From Hofstenia miamia (taxonomy: Eukaryota > Xenacoelomorpha > Acoela), in assembly GCA_004352715.1 (NCBI GenBank), contig SCFE01000109.1, forward strand, positions 857,800 to 921,799: 64,000 bases of DNA, read 5' to 3'. Under the pieces are notes generated by a model. The model ran no database searches and had not been told where the DNA came from. It saw nothing but the letters and a program-made list of their open reading frames with translations. The translations under genes and the position numbers were made by a program. How positions within the stretch are numbered: position 1 is the first letter of the stretch; each line of letters opens with the position of its first letter. Positions 35,336 through 47,795 of the stretch are shown piece by piece.

Positions 35336-36474
35336 TGCGGAAAAATTTTACAATTCAATCTCAAGTTTGTTTTTTACACTTCGAAGGCTTCCATATGGAA
35401 ATGCAATTTTCTTCCATTTCCATTTAATTTCGACATCTACTTAAAAAATATTTTCATATTTAGCCCCAGTTTCAATTAGGACTTAAATCAGGAAATCCCA
35501 TATTACTAATTGAGCCTGTGCAACTATGCCATAAATTCAATAGAAATTTCCATATGCAAATCTGACTTTTTAGCATGTTTTATAACGTTTTTGAAAATAG
35601 AATTTTGGCACACCATTTAAAATAATGTGAAAATTGAATAAAGACGCTATTCCATCTTTATTTCTCCCACATAGACTTTTTACAAAGTCAAAGCAGTTAC
35701 TGAAGGAATCTGAAGCAAGTATGTTTACTAATGAAAATATTTCATATTTATAATTATTCTTCATATACTTTGTTATTGATTATTACAATATAATACATGC
35801 CACTTAGAAACATATACACCTACAATAATGGACTCGAGTATATTGTGATTCTATTCACTCTTTTGAAATTAGGTGTTACCACGATTTGAATGTGCTTTTA
35901 ATATTAAATGGTTAAATAAGGAGTGTAAAATTGTGAATAAAACTCATTTTAATAATGTATGATGATAACATTTATTACTTATTTCGTTCCTAAAATATTA
36001 AAAACACAAAATATGGTTTGTTTAAAGTTTATTCATTTTTTAAATATCCAATACAGCTCATTGATTTTTCATCATAGAGTTAATATAATTTGCATGATGC
36101 ATTATGGAAGATTATTTCAAAATATAGAATATCTCAATTAACAAAACTTAAGTGCGAGCTACTAACATACAGTATATTTGCAATGAGTAGGAATTCGTCT
36201 GAAATTTCTTAGACAGCTTAGTTATTTAAAATTACTTCCTCATATATATATATANNNNNNNNNNNNNNNNNNNNNNNNNNNNNNNNNNNNNNNNNNNNNN
36301 NNNNNNNNNNNNNNNNNNNNNNNNNNNNNNNNNNNNNNNNNNNNNNNNNNNNNNNNNNNNNNNNNNNNNNNNNNNNNNNNNNNNNNNNNNNNNNNNNNNN
36401 NNNNNNNNNNNNNNNNNNNNNNNNNNNNNNNNNNNNNNNNNNNNNNNNNNNNNNNNNNNNATATATATATATAT
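35336..36474. other. unannotated AT-rich DNA and gap
   Basis: No coding signal. (TA)n flanks a 206-base gap (36255-36460) on both sides. Confidence 0.7.
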
Positions 36475-37800
36475 ACAGTGACGGTCACAAAGGTTTGCAC
36501 ACCTCTAAAAAATTGGCATTTCAATATTTTCATAGAATACAGCTATTTTTTTGAAGCAACTTAAACTATTGTATATAGTTCTGCATTAATGCTGATCCTT
36601 AAAATTATAACGAAGTTTTTATTACAACATTTGGCTGAATTTTTTTCCATTTCAAAATATTTGGGCTGGTCAAAAAGGTTCGTACACCTGCATATGTTGA
36701 ACAATCAACGAGTTACAAACAAACATTTTGTTTCAGGTGTAAATTATTAGGTTTAGAAATGCAACAAAAGTAGAAGTAATACATAAAATTAACCACTAGT
36801 ACTTTTTAGAGTGTACATTTTGATGTGGGTTGCAAACGATTTGTAAGATTCTCAATTAATCAGTCTGGAATGTTATGAAACTCTTCTTGAATTGTTTCCC
36901 ATAATTCAGAAATGTTAGTTAGATCCCTTTTCTAATCATTTCTCTTAAGCTTAGAACAAAAATTTATAATTATATTCAAATCATGTAACTGAGTATGTGA
37001 CTTGCCAATTATACAAGTTTCGGAATCAATTTTATTCTAAAATTTTGCGCAACTTGCCCAGCTTAGGACATGGTGCACCATCTTGTTGCATAATTATTGC
37101 GTCTTTCTTCATCAATATTTAGATATCTGTGCTACAATCCATGTTGCCATCAACTTTGAAACGTTGACTATTCTTCATTGTCCACAGTACTGGTTATACC
37201 CCCACCATGACACTATTGCTTCCAAGCGTCCAAACATGTTTTCCAATAATATTTGGGTGTTCTCTTACAGCATTATGTGGACATTGTACGTGAGTTCTTT
37301 TTTCCCATATAATTCAATTTTAGACAAGTCTGTATAAAGGATTATATTCCAATCACTATTTTCCAAAATAACAAAATCGCCATACCATTTTACTCTGGCA
37401 CTACGCTGCTTCTTCGACAGCTTGGAACATTTAGCTGCAACTCTGTTACCAGAGCAGCATTATTAAAGATCTTTTTTAGGGCGATTGCTGACTTCACTAG
37501 TTTGGATCCAATTCTGCCAAAGCTTAGTGGTTGCAAGCATGGAATTGGCCTTGGACATGCTATTCAACTTGCGTTTAGACTGCTTCACAACATTTGACGA
37601 ACGTCTTGGACTTTTGTTGTTCTAGGTATTGCCAGCTGCTTTAAAATGATTAGCAAAATCGTGAACAGTTAACTTTGGCCATTCCACTTCTTTTAAAATC
37701 TGTCCAAGTGACGTACAATCAAGGTGCTTTGAAACAATTATCTTCGACATAGCTTTGGAGTAGTTGATACTTTGTGTCATTTAATTAAATGATTATACTG
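36475..37800 (-). mobile_element. Tc1/mariner element, decayed
   Basis: The left terminus CAGTGACGGTCACAAAGG follows TA, as expected for Tc1. The minus strand encodes a broken transposase. The right terminus is not of the same sequence, so the 5' end seems truncated or replaced; it meets a palindrome centre at 37808. Confidence 0.75.
36800..37780 (-). pseudogene. Tc1-like transposase, decayed
   Basis: It starts MTQSINYSKAMSKIIVSKHL at 37780 with a helix-turn-helix (TSLGQILKEVEWPKLTVHDF). Later comes the DDE core as LYTDLSKIELYGKK (usual form FTDESKFELFG). Further on is LEAIVSWWGY (usual SVMVWG). Stops and frameshifts are scattered throughout. The usual Tc1 length of about 340 residues fits the span. 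Confidence 0.75.
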
Positions 37801-37944
37801 TATATATATATATATACAGTATAATCATTTAATTAAATGACACAAAGTATCAACTACTCCAAAGCTATGTCGAAGATAATTGTTTCAAAGCACCTTGATT
37901 GTACGTCACTTGGACAGATTTTAAAAGAAGTGGAATGGCCAAAG
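37673..37944. repeat. perfect palindrome, 128-bp arms around (TA)8
   Basis: 37673-37800 is the reverse complement of 37817-37944, with TATATATATATATATA between. Each arm carries the first codons of the Tc1 transposase, in divergent orientation. The right arm ends at a single N (37945) followed by (TA)n. Confidence 0.9.
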
Positions 37945-37945
37945 N

Positions 37946-37982
<37 letters not shown>

Positions 37983-38014
37983 GTACTGCTATAATCTTAA
38001 AACTTTGAAAATTT

Positions 38015-38235
38015 TTAAGTAACGTTTTATTCGAAATGTTTTAACAAACATTTTCAAGCATTTGGAGAAATGTTTCCGAACTTACCCTTTCAGTAGAAGA
38101 ATGTCTATATTAAATAGTTTCTTTGATGAATTAAGTTTTTTTATAAAATCAATTTTTTATTATATACTTGTTTGGTAGGAAATTTATCTAAAAACTTATG
38201 CAGATGGTATGCTTGGTTGTTTAGTATGTTAACAA
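38015..38235 (+). pseudogene. Penelope-like element fragment (N-terminal region)
   Basis: It aligns in reverse to 39975-40185. Examples are CATTTTCAAGCATTTGGAGA, and further on the TTTGATGAATTAAG and ATATACTTG blocks. It carries no readable RT motif itself. It is separated from the inverse copy by an LTR-A. Confidence 0.55.
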
Positions 38236-38246
38236 TAGGTCTATTT

Positions 38247-39382
38247 TGTAACATCCGACTCTACCAAGCATTGTCATCCGTTTTCCTTGATATTTCATTA
38301 TAACCAGAGCGATGTACTTGCGGGTAGGGATGTACTAATTTCGTACTGCTTTACTTCCACGTCTTTAATTCCATTAACTTTAATTAATTGACATTATCGT
38401 GAACACTATTTAGGTGAACGAAGCCTCGCAGCATTTCTTCTAATCATTGGTAACTGGGCATCCGCCTGAGGCCAATCTCCACATCCAGTATCACATTCTC
38501 GCATATGATCCAGTTGGTTGAGTTCCACTTCTCAGCTCATCGATATGACTTATGTGTACCCTATCTTAGCTCAGTGTATACTCAAGACAAGACACAACTC
38601 GACTTAGTCTCTTTTTGTAAAAGTGTTTCATGTACTTGCAATCTGACTTGTTACTAGCTGCGTAGTTAATATTATGTATAGCCATTACCAAAATATATTG
38701 GCTTAATAAACTAATCTAATATATAGCAGCTTCCTATCCTACATTTAATAACTAATACATGCTCAGTCACATTATCAGTCGCATTATCGTCATCAATTTT
38801 GATCTAGAATAATATAAATGCAAATCCCTACTTTTGTTATTTCTAATACATGTGAGATAATGATCGGTAGTCAGCTAAACGAGAATAAAAACCACTATTC
38901 CTAACTTAAGTGCGCTTTCGTGGCTTGGCACAAGGAACCTAGAATCGTTCCAGTGATGGATCCAAACCACTACTAAACACAACTCGTTTAGCTTGACATC
39001 ATATTAAATAATCAAACCGTAATAAGTAATCAATGTAAGAATTCCGAAGATATTTCTTTATCAATTGTTACAATGAAATTGAATCTATTTATATTCACTT
39101 GAAAAAGTACCTGTCGATTTCGAATTTTAAATCTTTCATCTGCCAAGAGGGCGGCTAAAAATAACGGAAGCGACTTTGCCCCCTTTGTTTAAACAAAATC
39201 ATAATATCGACAAATACTAATTCGTAATTAATTACAATGTTGTTTCTTGGTTGCAATATACAAACTAATTTAAAATGATACTAAATTTCATAATACATTT
39301 CTAATCATATCTAAATTCGATCTTAAGTTCTTTTTATTGACTTTCTTCTTTAGGGGCTTATCTTTGTTTGGATGATGCTAGA
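38247..39382 (-). mobile_element. solo LTR-A
   Basis: 1136 bp; the plus strand runs from TGTAACATCCGACTC to GGATGATGCTAGA. Reversed CAGGTACTTTT lies near 39112. CpGs are well kept, giving one of the clearest LTR-A sequences. Flanks ATTT and ATAT agree at three of four bases, so the duplication is doubtful. Confidence 0.85.
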
Positions 39383-39384
39383 AT

Positions 39385-40185
39385 ATGGTGGTTTTTCTAA
39401 TTTTTTTAATAGATTTTGGCCATACCATACATTCCTGCAGGTGTGCAACCAATGCTTTTCATATCTTTATGAATGCTCTCAGATATACTACTATCATTTT
39501 TCAAGTGCAAGAGTTGGTTATTGAAATATTCTTCCTCTCAAATGAAAAATTTTTTTGTATATTGTTGATCTTAACATAGTTTTATAAACTTAGTTTTATC
39601 TGTAAAAAATTTTTTATTTAGGTAGTCTCTACAATCTTGTACTATAATGGCACTTCCTTTATCTGCATTGCAAGTGTAAATAGATTGATTTGAATTTAGT
39701 TTCTTTAGAGCATTTAAAAATTTTACGACTTAATCAGGTACATGGATTTTATTCTTACAGTATATTTCAAATAACGTTCTAAGTCCGTTAATTTTCTGAA
39801 TGATAAATAAAAAAAAATTTTTCTTCAATACTACTTTTTTCAAGTATTTAAGTTTTTCCTCATGTTTATTAGCAATTGTTCTCAAAAATTTTTTCGCCTT
39901 GTATATAAAAATTATGTAGAATTAATGTTGGATTGGACAATGCAGATAATAATAGATTTTTTTATTCGAAAGTTCTTTACATAAATTATTGAAGCCTTTC
40001 CTACCAACCAAGTGTATAATAAAAAAAACTGAGTTTATAAAAGTACTTAACTCATCAAAAAAACTTTTTAATAAAGTCATTCATCCACTAAATGAGGAAA
40101 TTTGGGAAAATTTCTCCAAATGCTTGAAAATGACAACAAAGTTTGTCAAAACATATCGCAATAAAATGTTACTTAATAAGAAAAA
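39385..40185 (-). pseudogene. Penelope-like element reverse transcriptase, partial
   Basis: The minus strand reads, with frameshifts, NADKGSAIIVQDCRDYLNKK. This is the PLE RT block usually seen as ADKGGAVVV-D--DY. Downstream is MYGMAKIYKK, matching the PLE signature (R)LYGLPKIHK. The catalytic and GIY-YIG parts are absent. It is cut off by the LTR-A at 39382, and a (TA)n tract adjoins the other end. Confidence 0.7.
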
Positions 40186-40193
40186 TAACAATA

Positions 40194-40194
<1 letters not shown>

Positions 40195-40242
<48 letters not shown>
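40195..40242. repeat. (TA)n microsatellite
   Basis: About 48 bp of TA. Similar tracts lie at 37946-37976, 57474-57497 and 63979-63998. Confidence 0.95.
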
Positions 40243-40246
<4 letters not shown>

Positions 40247-41656
40247 TAACAATAAAACAATTCTTTATTTCAAGGAAGCACAATCATGGCCTATAAATAT
40301 ACATGTACATTATTGTAGGTTATAAATACTGTCATAAATTCTGAATTGATCCCATGCACATAAGTTTATAAAAATGCAACATACCTATTCCATGAATTTG
40401 TAAAAATATAAGATCTACTGCTTTAATGAGTCAATAAACACAACAATCGAAAAAACATTTGTATGTTAATAAAAAATATTAAAATGTTTAGCAAGAATAC
40501 CTTAAGGCAGGTGTAACTTGTTCCCAGTAATAATTAAAAATTATTCCTAATGTAATTTGTTGAATTAAGGACATATTCATTGTAGCAGCTGCTGAAATAA
40601 CTTAGCTTTATTTGTATAAAATCATTATCAAGAAATCATTAATATAATGTGGTTACGTCATTGACTTCTAAATTAATTTTTTAAACCAATTTTGGAAAAA
40701 ATTATAACAAATGCAATTAACATGTATTAACAATCTGAATCTTAGAGATATAAGGTAGAGATAATCAAGTTATTGGAGAAACGAATTCCCAATTTAAAAT
40801 ATTCAGTTTTCAAGATGTCTTGAATAAATCTTAGTAAGCCAAAGAAAGTCTCTTAGAAGTCTTAGGGAATTCTGGAATGTCCTAATTGAGTCTTCATTAA
40901 GAATGAAAGTCGCATCCCAAGTAAGTCCCTATGACGTAAATAGGGTCCAATGCAAAGCCTAATTTACAAACATTTGATTGCTGAAAGTCCAGTTTAAGAC
41001 CATGTAAAAACATTGCAAATTGAATATACTATACAAATTTTTTTGAAATACATGAAAAACTAAGAGCAACTGATTTTGAATTAAAACAAAAGCTGAAATT
41101 TAAGAAAATTAATGTTCAACTATGTGTTGCCAGTGAACCTTTAATAAAATCATGCTATGACAAATGTAAATCATTTCAATATTTATCTCCAAAAATTTGA
41201 AATGCCATTTGAATATCTAAAACTCAATATTATTAAAACTAAGATATTAATTTAATTGAATAGCAAATAATCCTTCACATGCTGACCATTCCCAAAACAA
41301 TAAAAAATATGGATTGCAGCTAAATCAAGAAATAAAACACAATTAAAACAAATGAATGGTTTATGAAATTGTAGAATTTGCACATGTTAGAGATTGACCA
41401 TAGTTAGCTCTCTGCAAAGATTGCAACTCCAGATAACTCTCTGAAATTCTGAATTATTGGTACATTTGATTTTTAAGGTAATTATTTACAACTGTATTGT
41501 AATTGGTGAGTTAACAAAACTTCCATTTAGATTGGTAGCAGTGGATGACAAGGTCAAAACCTGGAGCAGAACCATGAAATCAAGAACTGTTTAACATCTG
41601 TAGCAATCACCATTTACTATGCAATTGGCTGTGACTCATGGAGCTGATTTTCCTCA
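40243..41656. other. no recognisable feature
   Basis: AT-rich, CpG-poor, no coding signal. Confidence 0.6.
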
Positions 41657-41759
41657 GTGATAATGGTTCATTTTGTGTAGTGTGATGCTCCCTAATGTTG
41701 CTTACCTTTAATGTTTTTGTACATTGATTGCCCTTGGTTTTTTTTAGCAATAAAGGAAT

Positions 41760-41858
41760 TTGTGAAACCTGAATGCATTAGCTTGTTATTAAGCTGAAAT
41801 GACAAAAGTATTTATTTTCTTTTAATTTCTTATCACCTTCCTTGTGGATTATGCCACA
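41760..41858 (-). mobile_element. start of 3' LTR of the minus-strand Ty3-like element
   Basis: The minus strand reads TGTGGCATAATCC from 41858, right after a polypurine tract. The rest of the LTR is not recognisable further left, so it is truncated or too diverged. The same LTR start appears again in the artefactual copy near 42775. Confidence 0.55.
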
Positions 41859-41870
41859 CTCCCCCTCCAG
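41859..41870 (-). promoter_or_regulatory. polypurine tract
   Basis: CTGGAGGGGGAG on the minus strand directly precedes the LTR start TGTGGC. It fixes the 3' end of the minus-strand internal region. Confidence 0.7.
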
Positions 41871-44582
41871 CATACCTAATTAATAATCACAACTCTTTCT
41901 CTCCATTGATTTTCTCATCTGATTTCTTTGTTAGATATGTTGCTTTGGGCATGTCCCATTCCAAAGTTTTATATTGCTTACACTTTGTGAGTGCATTACT
42001 ACTTTTTTTTCTGTAATTACAATCTTCCATGTTGATCAAAGCATTTTGCTTGGACTTCTACTGTCCCATTTTTCTAAGTTGACTTTGTTGATCTCTCATT
42101 GTATGTTGGACATCATGGCTAGTATCATTAACTATAGTAAACCTTCTTCTCATTCCATATCTTCTTGTAATATTCTAATCATGTCAATCACATGAATTGG
42201 GAATGTTTCTGCCTGTTCTTTCATTGTCTCAGACCTTTTTAGCATTTTCATGTTTGAGCATTTTGGGTANTTTAGAATGTATACCATAATATTATATGTT
42301 GCTATAATTTTATTATGCTTAAAAACTCATTAAAAAATAAAAATCGTCATTTGACGGTCTTCGCCGTTCTAGGTATAACAATTTTCCCGCCATTGTAGTC
42401 TTAACATTCATCGTGATTTTTCTGTGTGATCTAGTTGGTTTATTTATTCTTTTAATTACATACAATTGTGGGTTGGAATTGAAATGGATAATTTCGTAAC
42501 AAAACGGCCTTCATCTTCCAATGGAATTTCTAGGGAGAAAGCGGTTGCTAAGAGGGAAAAGCACACGGTCCCNGTGATAATGGTTCATTTTGTGTAGTGT
42601 GATGCTCCCTAATGTTGCTTACCTTTAATGTTTTTGTACATTGATTGCCCTTGGTTTTTTTTAGCAATAAAGGAATTTGTGAAACCTGAATGCATTAGCT
42701 TGTTATTAAGCTGAAATGACAAAAGTATTTATTTTCTTTTAATTTCTTATCACCTTCCTTGTGGATTATGCCACACTCCCCCTCCAGCATACCTAATTAA
42801 TAATCACAACTCTTTCTCTCCATTGATTTTCTCATCTGATTTCTTTGTTAGATATGTTGCTTTGGGCATGTCCCATTCCAAAGTTTTATATTGCTTACAC
42901 TTTGTGAGTGCATTACTACTTTTTTTTCTGTAATTACAATCTTCCATGTTGATCAAAGCATTTTGCTTGGACTTCTACTGTCCCATTTTTCTAAGTTGAC
43001 TTTGTTGATCTCTCATTGTATGTTGGACATCATGGCTAGTATCATTAACTATAGTAAACCTTCTTCTCATTCCATATCTTCTTGTAATATTCTAATCATG
43101 TCAATCACATGAATTGGGAATGTTTCTGCCTGTTCTTTCATTGTCTCAGACCTTTTTAGCATTTTCATGTTTGAGCATTTTGGGTAATCCATTATATATT
43201 TTTTCATTGGCCTTTTCATTAGTTTATTCAACATTTTTTCTTTTATTAATCTAACTTATTCTGTTGTGTCAGCTTCTTTATGGCATATTACTTTATCATT
43301 GCCATGGAGGATTGTGCCTTCATTTGCCTTAACTTACAATTTGTGGTTGTTAATCTCTGTGGGGCAGATTCCAGGGATATTTGCTGTCTCTACAATGCTG
43401 GGTCTCCCCAGTGGCTGGTTTTTTATCAAGATTCTCGTGAAATATTTCCTAAAGTTCTGTGGCTTCTATGTTGGTAATGTCCATTTTATATTTGTTTCAG
43501 CCAATACAATTTTTTTGTTTGCTGTTAAGATGATCACTAGTATCCAGATCAATGTTTGTGTTCTGGCGCATATTTCTCTTCAAATAACAAGCTTTTAAAC
43601 TCTTTTTTGATCTGATCCTCTACACTCTCCATATTTCCTGTAAAGCTTTTTCTACAGTCTTGTGGTAATTTTTTATGGGAGATTTGATGTTGATTTTTGG
43701 CCAGTTATTTTAAATGGGCTTATTGTCTTTCATTTTGTGCCAAAATTTGATGATTTGCTGTAAATGCTCAGGTCATTGGTTTAAGCTACACTAAATGTTT
43801 AAGTCTGCTGCTTCCTCCAGGTCACAATAATTTCTAGTAAGTTCCAACATCTTTAGTTGATATATTGATTGTATTTTTGGCTCTACCATTATTCTTTGTG
43901 TAGGCACAACTGTGTATAATGTAGGTCAATAGCTACCAATTCAGGTATTCTTTGCTCTATTATAAATACATTCTCTGACTTATTTGCTAGTGTTTTCAGG
44001 AACTCCAGCATTTTCTTTTCATCTTTCTGCACTATCAACAGTAATTTCATTTTCTGTATTTTCATCATGTGTAGCATCCCTTCTATCATTTTCTCCAAGT
44101 TTTTGCTATGGAGCTCTTCTTGTTTTATGAAATGTATGATTAGTAGATTGTTGTGATATAAATTGACTTGTTTACATTTGTTTATAAGTTTTTTCTGATA
44201 GACCATTATCTTTTGCACACTCATTAATTTCAGGTGTTCATCAAACATTATGTGTACTGTGCTCTGAAAATATTGTGGATTTAATTTCTAATTCATTGAT
44301 TTTAAGAAAGAAATGATTGTATTGTACATTAGCAAGTTACTCTTATCTATCACTATTGGAATCACTGAAGTGTCACCTTCTTTATCTTTTGTCATTGTGT
44401 GGTTGCATATCACTGATTTTGTTTCTGAGGAGAGATTGTCATATGGCATGCATCTTATATATTAATAACTGTTAGCTATTTTTCCTATTACTTTATCTTT
44501 GTTATTCAGTTTCTCTCAAATTTTCAACAGAATGATGTCTGACTTATTTTTGATTATCCCTTCTTCAGTGATTTACTTATTG
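41871..44582 (-). pseudogene. post-RNase H region / third ORF, decayed
   Basis: It continues the minus-strand element after the solo LTR at 44583. Only about 205 bp beyond the solo LTR is SVIPIVIDKSN, resembling IIPFVIDASR of the fragment at 307. Then follow a K/E/L-rich helical stretch (44248 to 43889) and about 1 kb of broken frames. No HHCC or DDE integrase motif could be found. It could be an env-like gene, not proven. The length includes the artefactual insertion at 42270-43186. Confidence 0.45.
42484..42572 (+). pseudogene. start of an unidentified ORF in a misplaced contig
   Basis: An ATG at 42484 opens MDNFVTKRPSSSNGISREKA and runs to the N at 42573. The basic, Ser-rich start is like the N-termini of some hAT/ZMYM-type transposases, but 30 residues are not enough. 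The contig keeps CpGs, unlike its surroundings. Confidence 0.25.
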
Positions 44583-45618
44583 TGTAGCATAATCCATTAA
44601 GTAAGCTGCCAAAACTAAGATCAAAGAGAGAAGAACAGCTGATTAAAAACAATCAAGCAACTTAAATGATGAATTGTGCTCATTAAGATTTATAAATTTA
44701 AATATAAAAAATTATAAAAGCAAGTGCTTAATGATTAACTGATTTGACAAAAACATCAAGGGCAAAATCACTTCTTGTTATTTTTAGCCAATTAAGCAGA
44801 AGGTCTATTTAAATTAAAAATTCAAATCAACAGGCACTAATTTTTTATTAGAGTAAAAATAGGAGTGAAACAATGTAACAATTAATGAAGTATATTCTTT
44901 AGATATCTTATTTTGCTTTATTAACTGATTTTCTTAATTATTAACAATGTCAAGCTAAACAGTTTGTGGTGAGTATTGGTCATGACAGTAATGATTTTAG
45001 CTTCTTCATCCCTGATCATAAAATGCACTTAACTTAGGTGTAAACTTAGGAGTTTTTGATTACCCATTTAGCTGGCTACCAATTTTATTAAAACATGTAC
45101 TTAATAATATCTTGATAAATGGCTAGTTAGCCAAACATAAGTTATTCATTAATTCTTTTTTTTATATCCAAATTGTTGACTATAATGTGACTGATAATGA
45201 GACCATTTGTTCTATTAATTATATTACATGTAGGTTAGGAAGCTGCTAATTATTTACTTAGTAATTTGAATGCCAATAGTTTTTGGTAATGGCAGGATTG
45301 TGTCCATTCATTAGTGAGCACCATCATAGGTTACATAATTACCTTCATTAAGCTGAGAGTTGGAGACACCTCAAACAACTTGGATTGCTGAATCTGTTGC
45401 TGATATGGAGAGCACATTGGGTGGATGCCCAACCATTTTGAGTACTGCAGAGCTACCTCATCTAAATAGTGATTATTAATGAATCAATTAATTACAGTTA
45501 TTGGAAACATATTAGTAGAAGGCTAAGTAGACAAAGACCATTAGATCAACTGAATTACCATACAATTAAAGAATTAGATTTAAATAAATGGACATTGGGC
45601 CTGCTATAAGATGCTACA
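44583..45618 (+). mobile_element. solo LTR-A with ATTG target duplication
   Basis: 1036 bp from TGTAGCATAATCC to AAGATGCTACA, flanked by ATTG at 44579-44582 and 45619-45622. It interrupts the minus-strand element after its RNase H. Confidence 0.9.
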
Positions 45619-46534
45619 ATTGATTGTAATTGGTAAAATCACCTTGCCTTTTTTATCTGCATTTATTTCTGGCATATTGTCATATTCATTATATAGTAGG
45701 AAGTTAAACTGCTTTTTCACTTCCTTGGCTTTCTTTATATCTCTCTGGTATTCCAGCAATGCCATCAAAAAATCTGCATTCTTGTGTAGTGTTCCCTTTC
45801 TGTGTCCAATCTTAAATTTGAATTCATTAAGGTATTCTATTCATTGTGAAACTATTGATGACTTATTTCCAACTGAGTCTGCTCCCTATCAGAAAATATC
45901 TAAACTTCTTTATACATCTCTAATTTTGTTGATTCATAGTTCTCTTTGCTTGCTTTTAGCTTTCTACTAAAAAATTGAATTGATAATTTCTCTCCATCTT
46001 TTATCTACCCTAGACATGCACTGATGGCTACTGTGCTTATGTTGCAATCCAGTATAAATTCCCTATCATAATCTAGTTTGTTCAAAGATGGCAACTTTGC
46101 TAGTTCTAATTTTATTTTTTGCAACTCATTGTGTTCCTTCCACATCCATTCAAAAAGAATCAAATTCTTTAGTAGCTGTGTCATTTTGTGTGTCTTCTGT
46201 GCTAAATTTGGGGCAGTAGTTAATAAATCCCATTATACATTGCAAATAGTTTTTTTGTTTTGGGTTTCTCAATATTCTTAACCATTTCTCTTGTGTTATT
46301 TTTTCATTTTTATTCTTCCTTTTTCTATTTCTCTTCTGAGGAATACAATTTGTATTTCTAAAATGTTGCACATGCCTCTGTTTATGCATAATCCTGCATT
46401 ACATTGTATCTTTAGCATTCTGTATAATTTATAAATGTGCTCTTATACTGGCTCACTTGGTATTAGTATGTCATCAATGTATGCATCAATGTATCCTCTA
46501 CTTTTTTGTTATTTTGTCTTTATACTTTCATAGC
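45619..46534 (-). pseudogene. pol RT palm-thumb and RNase H, decayed
   Basis: Reading from 46534 downward, YIDDILIPSEPV (catalytic YIDD kept at DNA level) comes first, then IVFLRREIEKG. IMGFINY lies near 46220. RNase H follows at 46100-45960 (EFILDCN--TVAI-ACLGQ). The RNase H tail HRKGTLHKNADFLMA lies near 45780. It joins the RT part at 47796-48482 across a nested LTR-B. Multiple frameshifts; almost no CpG. Confidence 0.85.
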
Positions 46535-46538
46535 ATAT

Positions 46539-47791
46539 TGTGGCATGATGGGGGTACAAATATAACAAGTATAGCAAAGAAAGCAACTAAGAACTATCAG
46601 TAATTTATTTATTTATAAGTTTTTACACAACCCAATTATTATCCTTTTGATTTTTATAAAAACTATTGTGCAGTATTTGATATTATGTTTATTGGCAAAA
46701 TGGTTTGGCAAAATCAACAAGGACCAAATCACTTATGCTAATTAGATGCATAATCATTAGCATCAAATGACTTAGCAAAGAGTAAACAAATTTGAACTAT
46801 TAACAGGTACATGCTGATTGTTTAACTGTATATTCAATATGATTATAAATAGCTTACAATTGAATTATTTGGTGATGAATTTACTTCATTCAAATTCTTA
46901 TTTTTATAGTCAGGTTTGATTATAAATGTCAATGGAAAGCTAAATATCTGAGTGCACAAGTAGTAACTGGTGGTTCCCATTTTTCAACTAAATCAACTAT
47001 TAGAAATGTACAGCTATTCATAATATGTGCTGTCTGGTAGCTGGGAACTTCTTTCATTGTGCAGCACTTAGGTTAAGTCTACATATAGAGGTTTTTACTT
47101 TATTATAACTTTCTAACTGGTTCATTTATTGCTATAACTCATGTCATTAATAGGTGGATAGCTAACTTTAGGCTAACCCTTTTTATATCCAAATTCTTAT
47201 TGTGTAAGAATAAGGCTCATTATTCATATGAGGTGCTTATGAGCTCTGAATTTTATTACATGTTGTTAGTTGTACTTCTCATGTTAGCTTCAGAAGTGAC
47301 CTAAAATTACAACTGCAACATCTACAATTTCTGCTGACAGTGTTGATTACATGTTGTCAGGGTGTACTTATATCTATTTATATGTAGGGTTCATAATAAG
47401 CTAATACTGAAAGGTTGTGAACTTTCATTTATTGCAACTATCTGTAATAACAATAACAATCAATGCATTAAATTGCTAAGGATTTGCAACACACAATCAC
47501 TGAGACATTTCCACAACATGGACCTTGTCTGTGAGTCACAATCATTTCCACAGTAACTGGTTATGCCTTACCACTCCATGATCCTCTTAAACTGCAGTGC
47601 TTCACTTCAGGTTCAAAGCCTGATAACATCTTACTGCTTTTGATCTAAACAAGTTGTTATTAATACCTTACATTGCTATGAATGGAAAACTGGATTAAAC
47701 AGAATTGTACAGTTGGTTAACAGATTAATTAATGGAAATTGTCATAGCTTTACTGAAATATGTCAATAAATTGCCTTGTACAGATTCTAAA
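46539..47791 (+). mobile_element. solo LTR-B with ATAT target duplication
   Basis: 1253 bp from TGTGGCATGATGG to GATTCTAAA, flanked by ATAT at 46535-46538 and 47792-47795. It carries AACAGGTAC near 46804, TATAAATA near 46845 and the AATGGAAAGCTAAA stretch near 46930. It keeps part of the LTR ORF frame (47362-47556, HNKL...NNNNNQC-KL). CpG is mostly lost, so it is older than the LTRs at 8618 and 49908. Confidence 0.85.
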
Positions 47792-47795
47792 ATAT

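Larger units (their letters stand above)
41657..43186. repeat. 613-bp direct duplication across single-N joins
   Basis: 41657-42269 and 42574-43186 are the same. Between them, framed by Ns at 42270 and 42573, sit 302 unrelated, CpG-containing bases. An assembly artefact is the simplest reading. Confidence 0.85.

Noticed and set aside
37801-40242. TA tracts as regulatory elements
   Set aside because: Simple microsatellites, several at gap edges; no sign of function.
41974-43112. Two identical 73-codon frames at 41974 and 42891 as a conserved gene pair
   Set aside because: They are one sequence duplicated by the assembly around single-N joins and lie antisense to the decayed third-ORF region.
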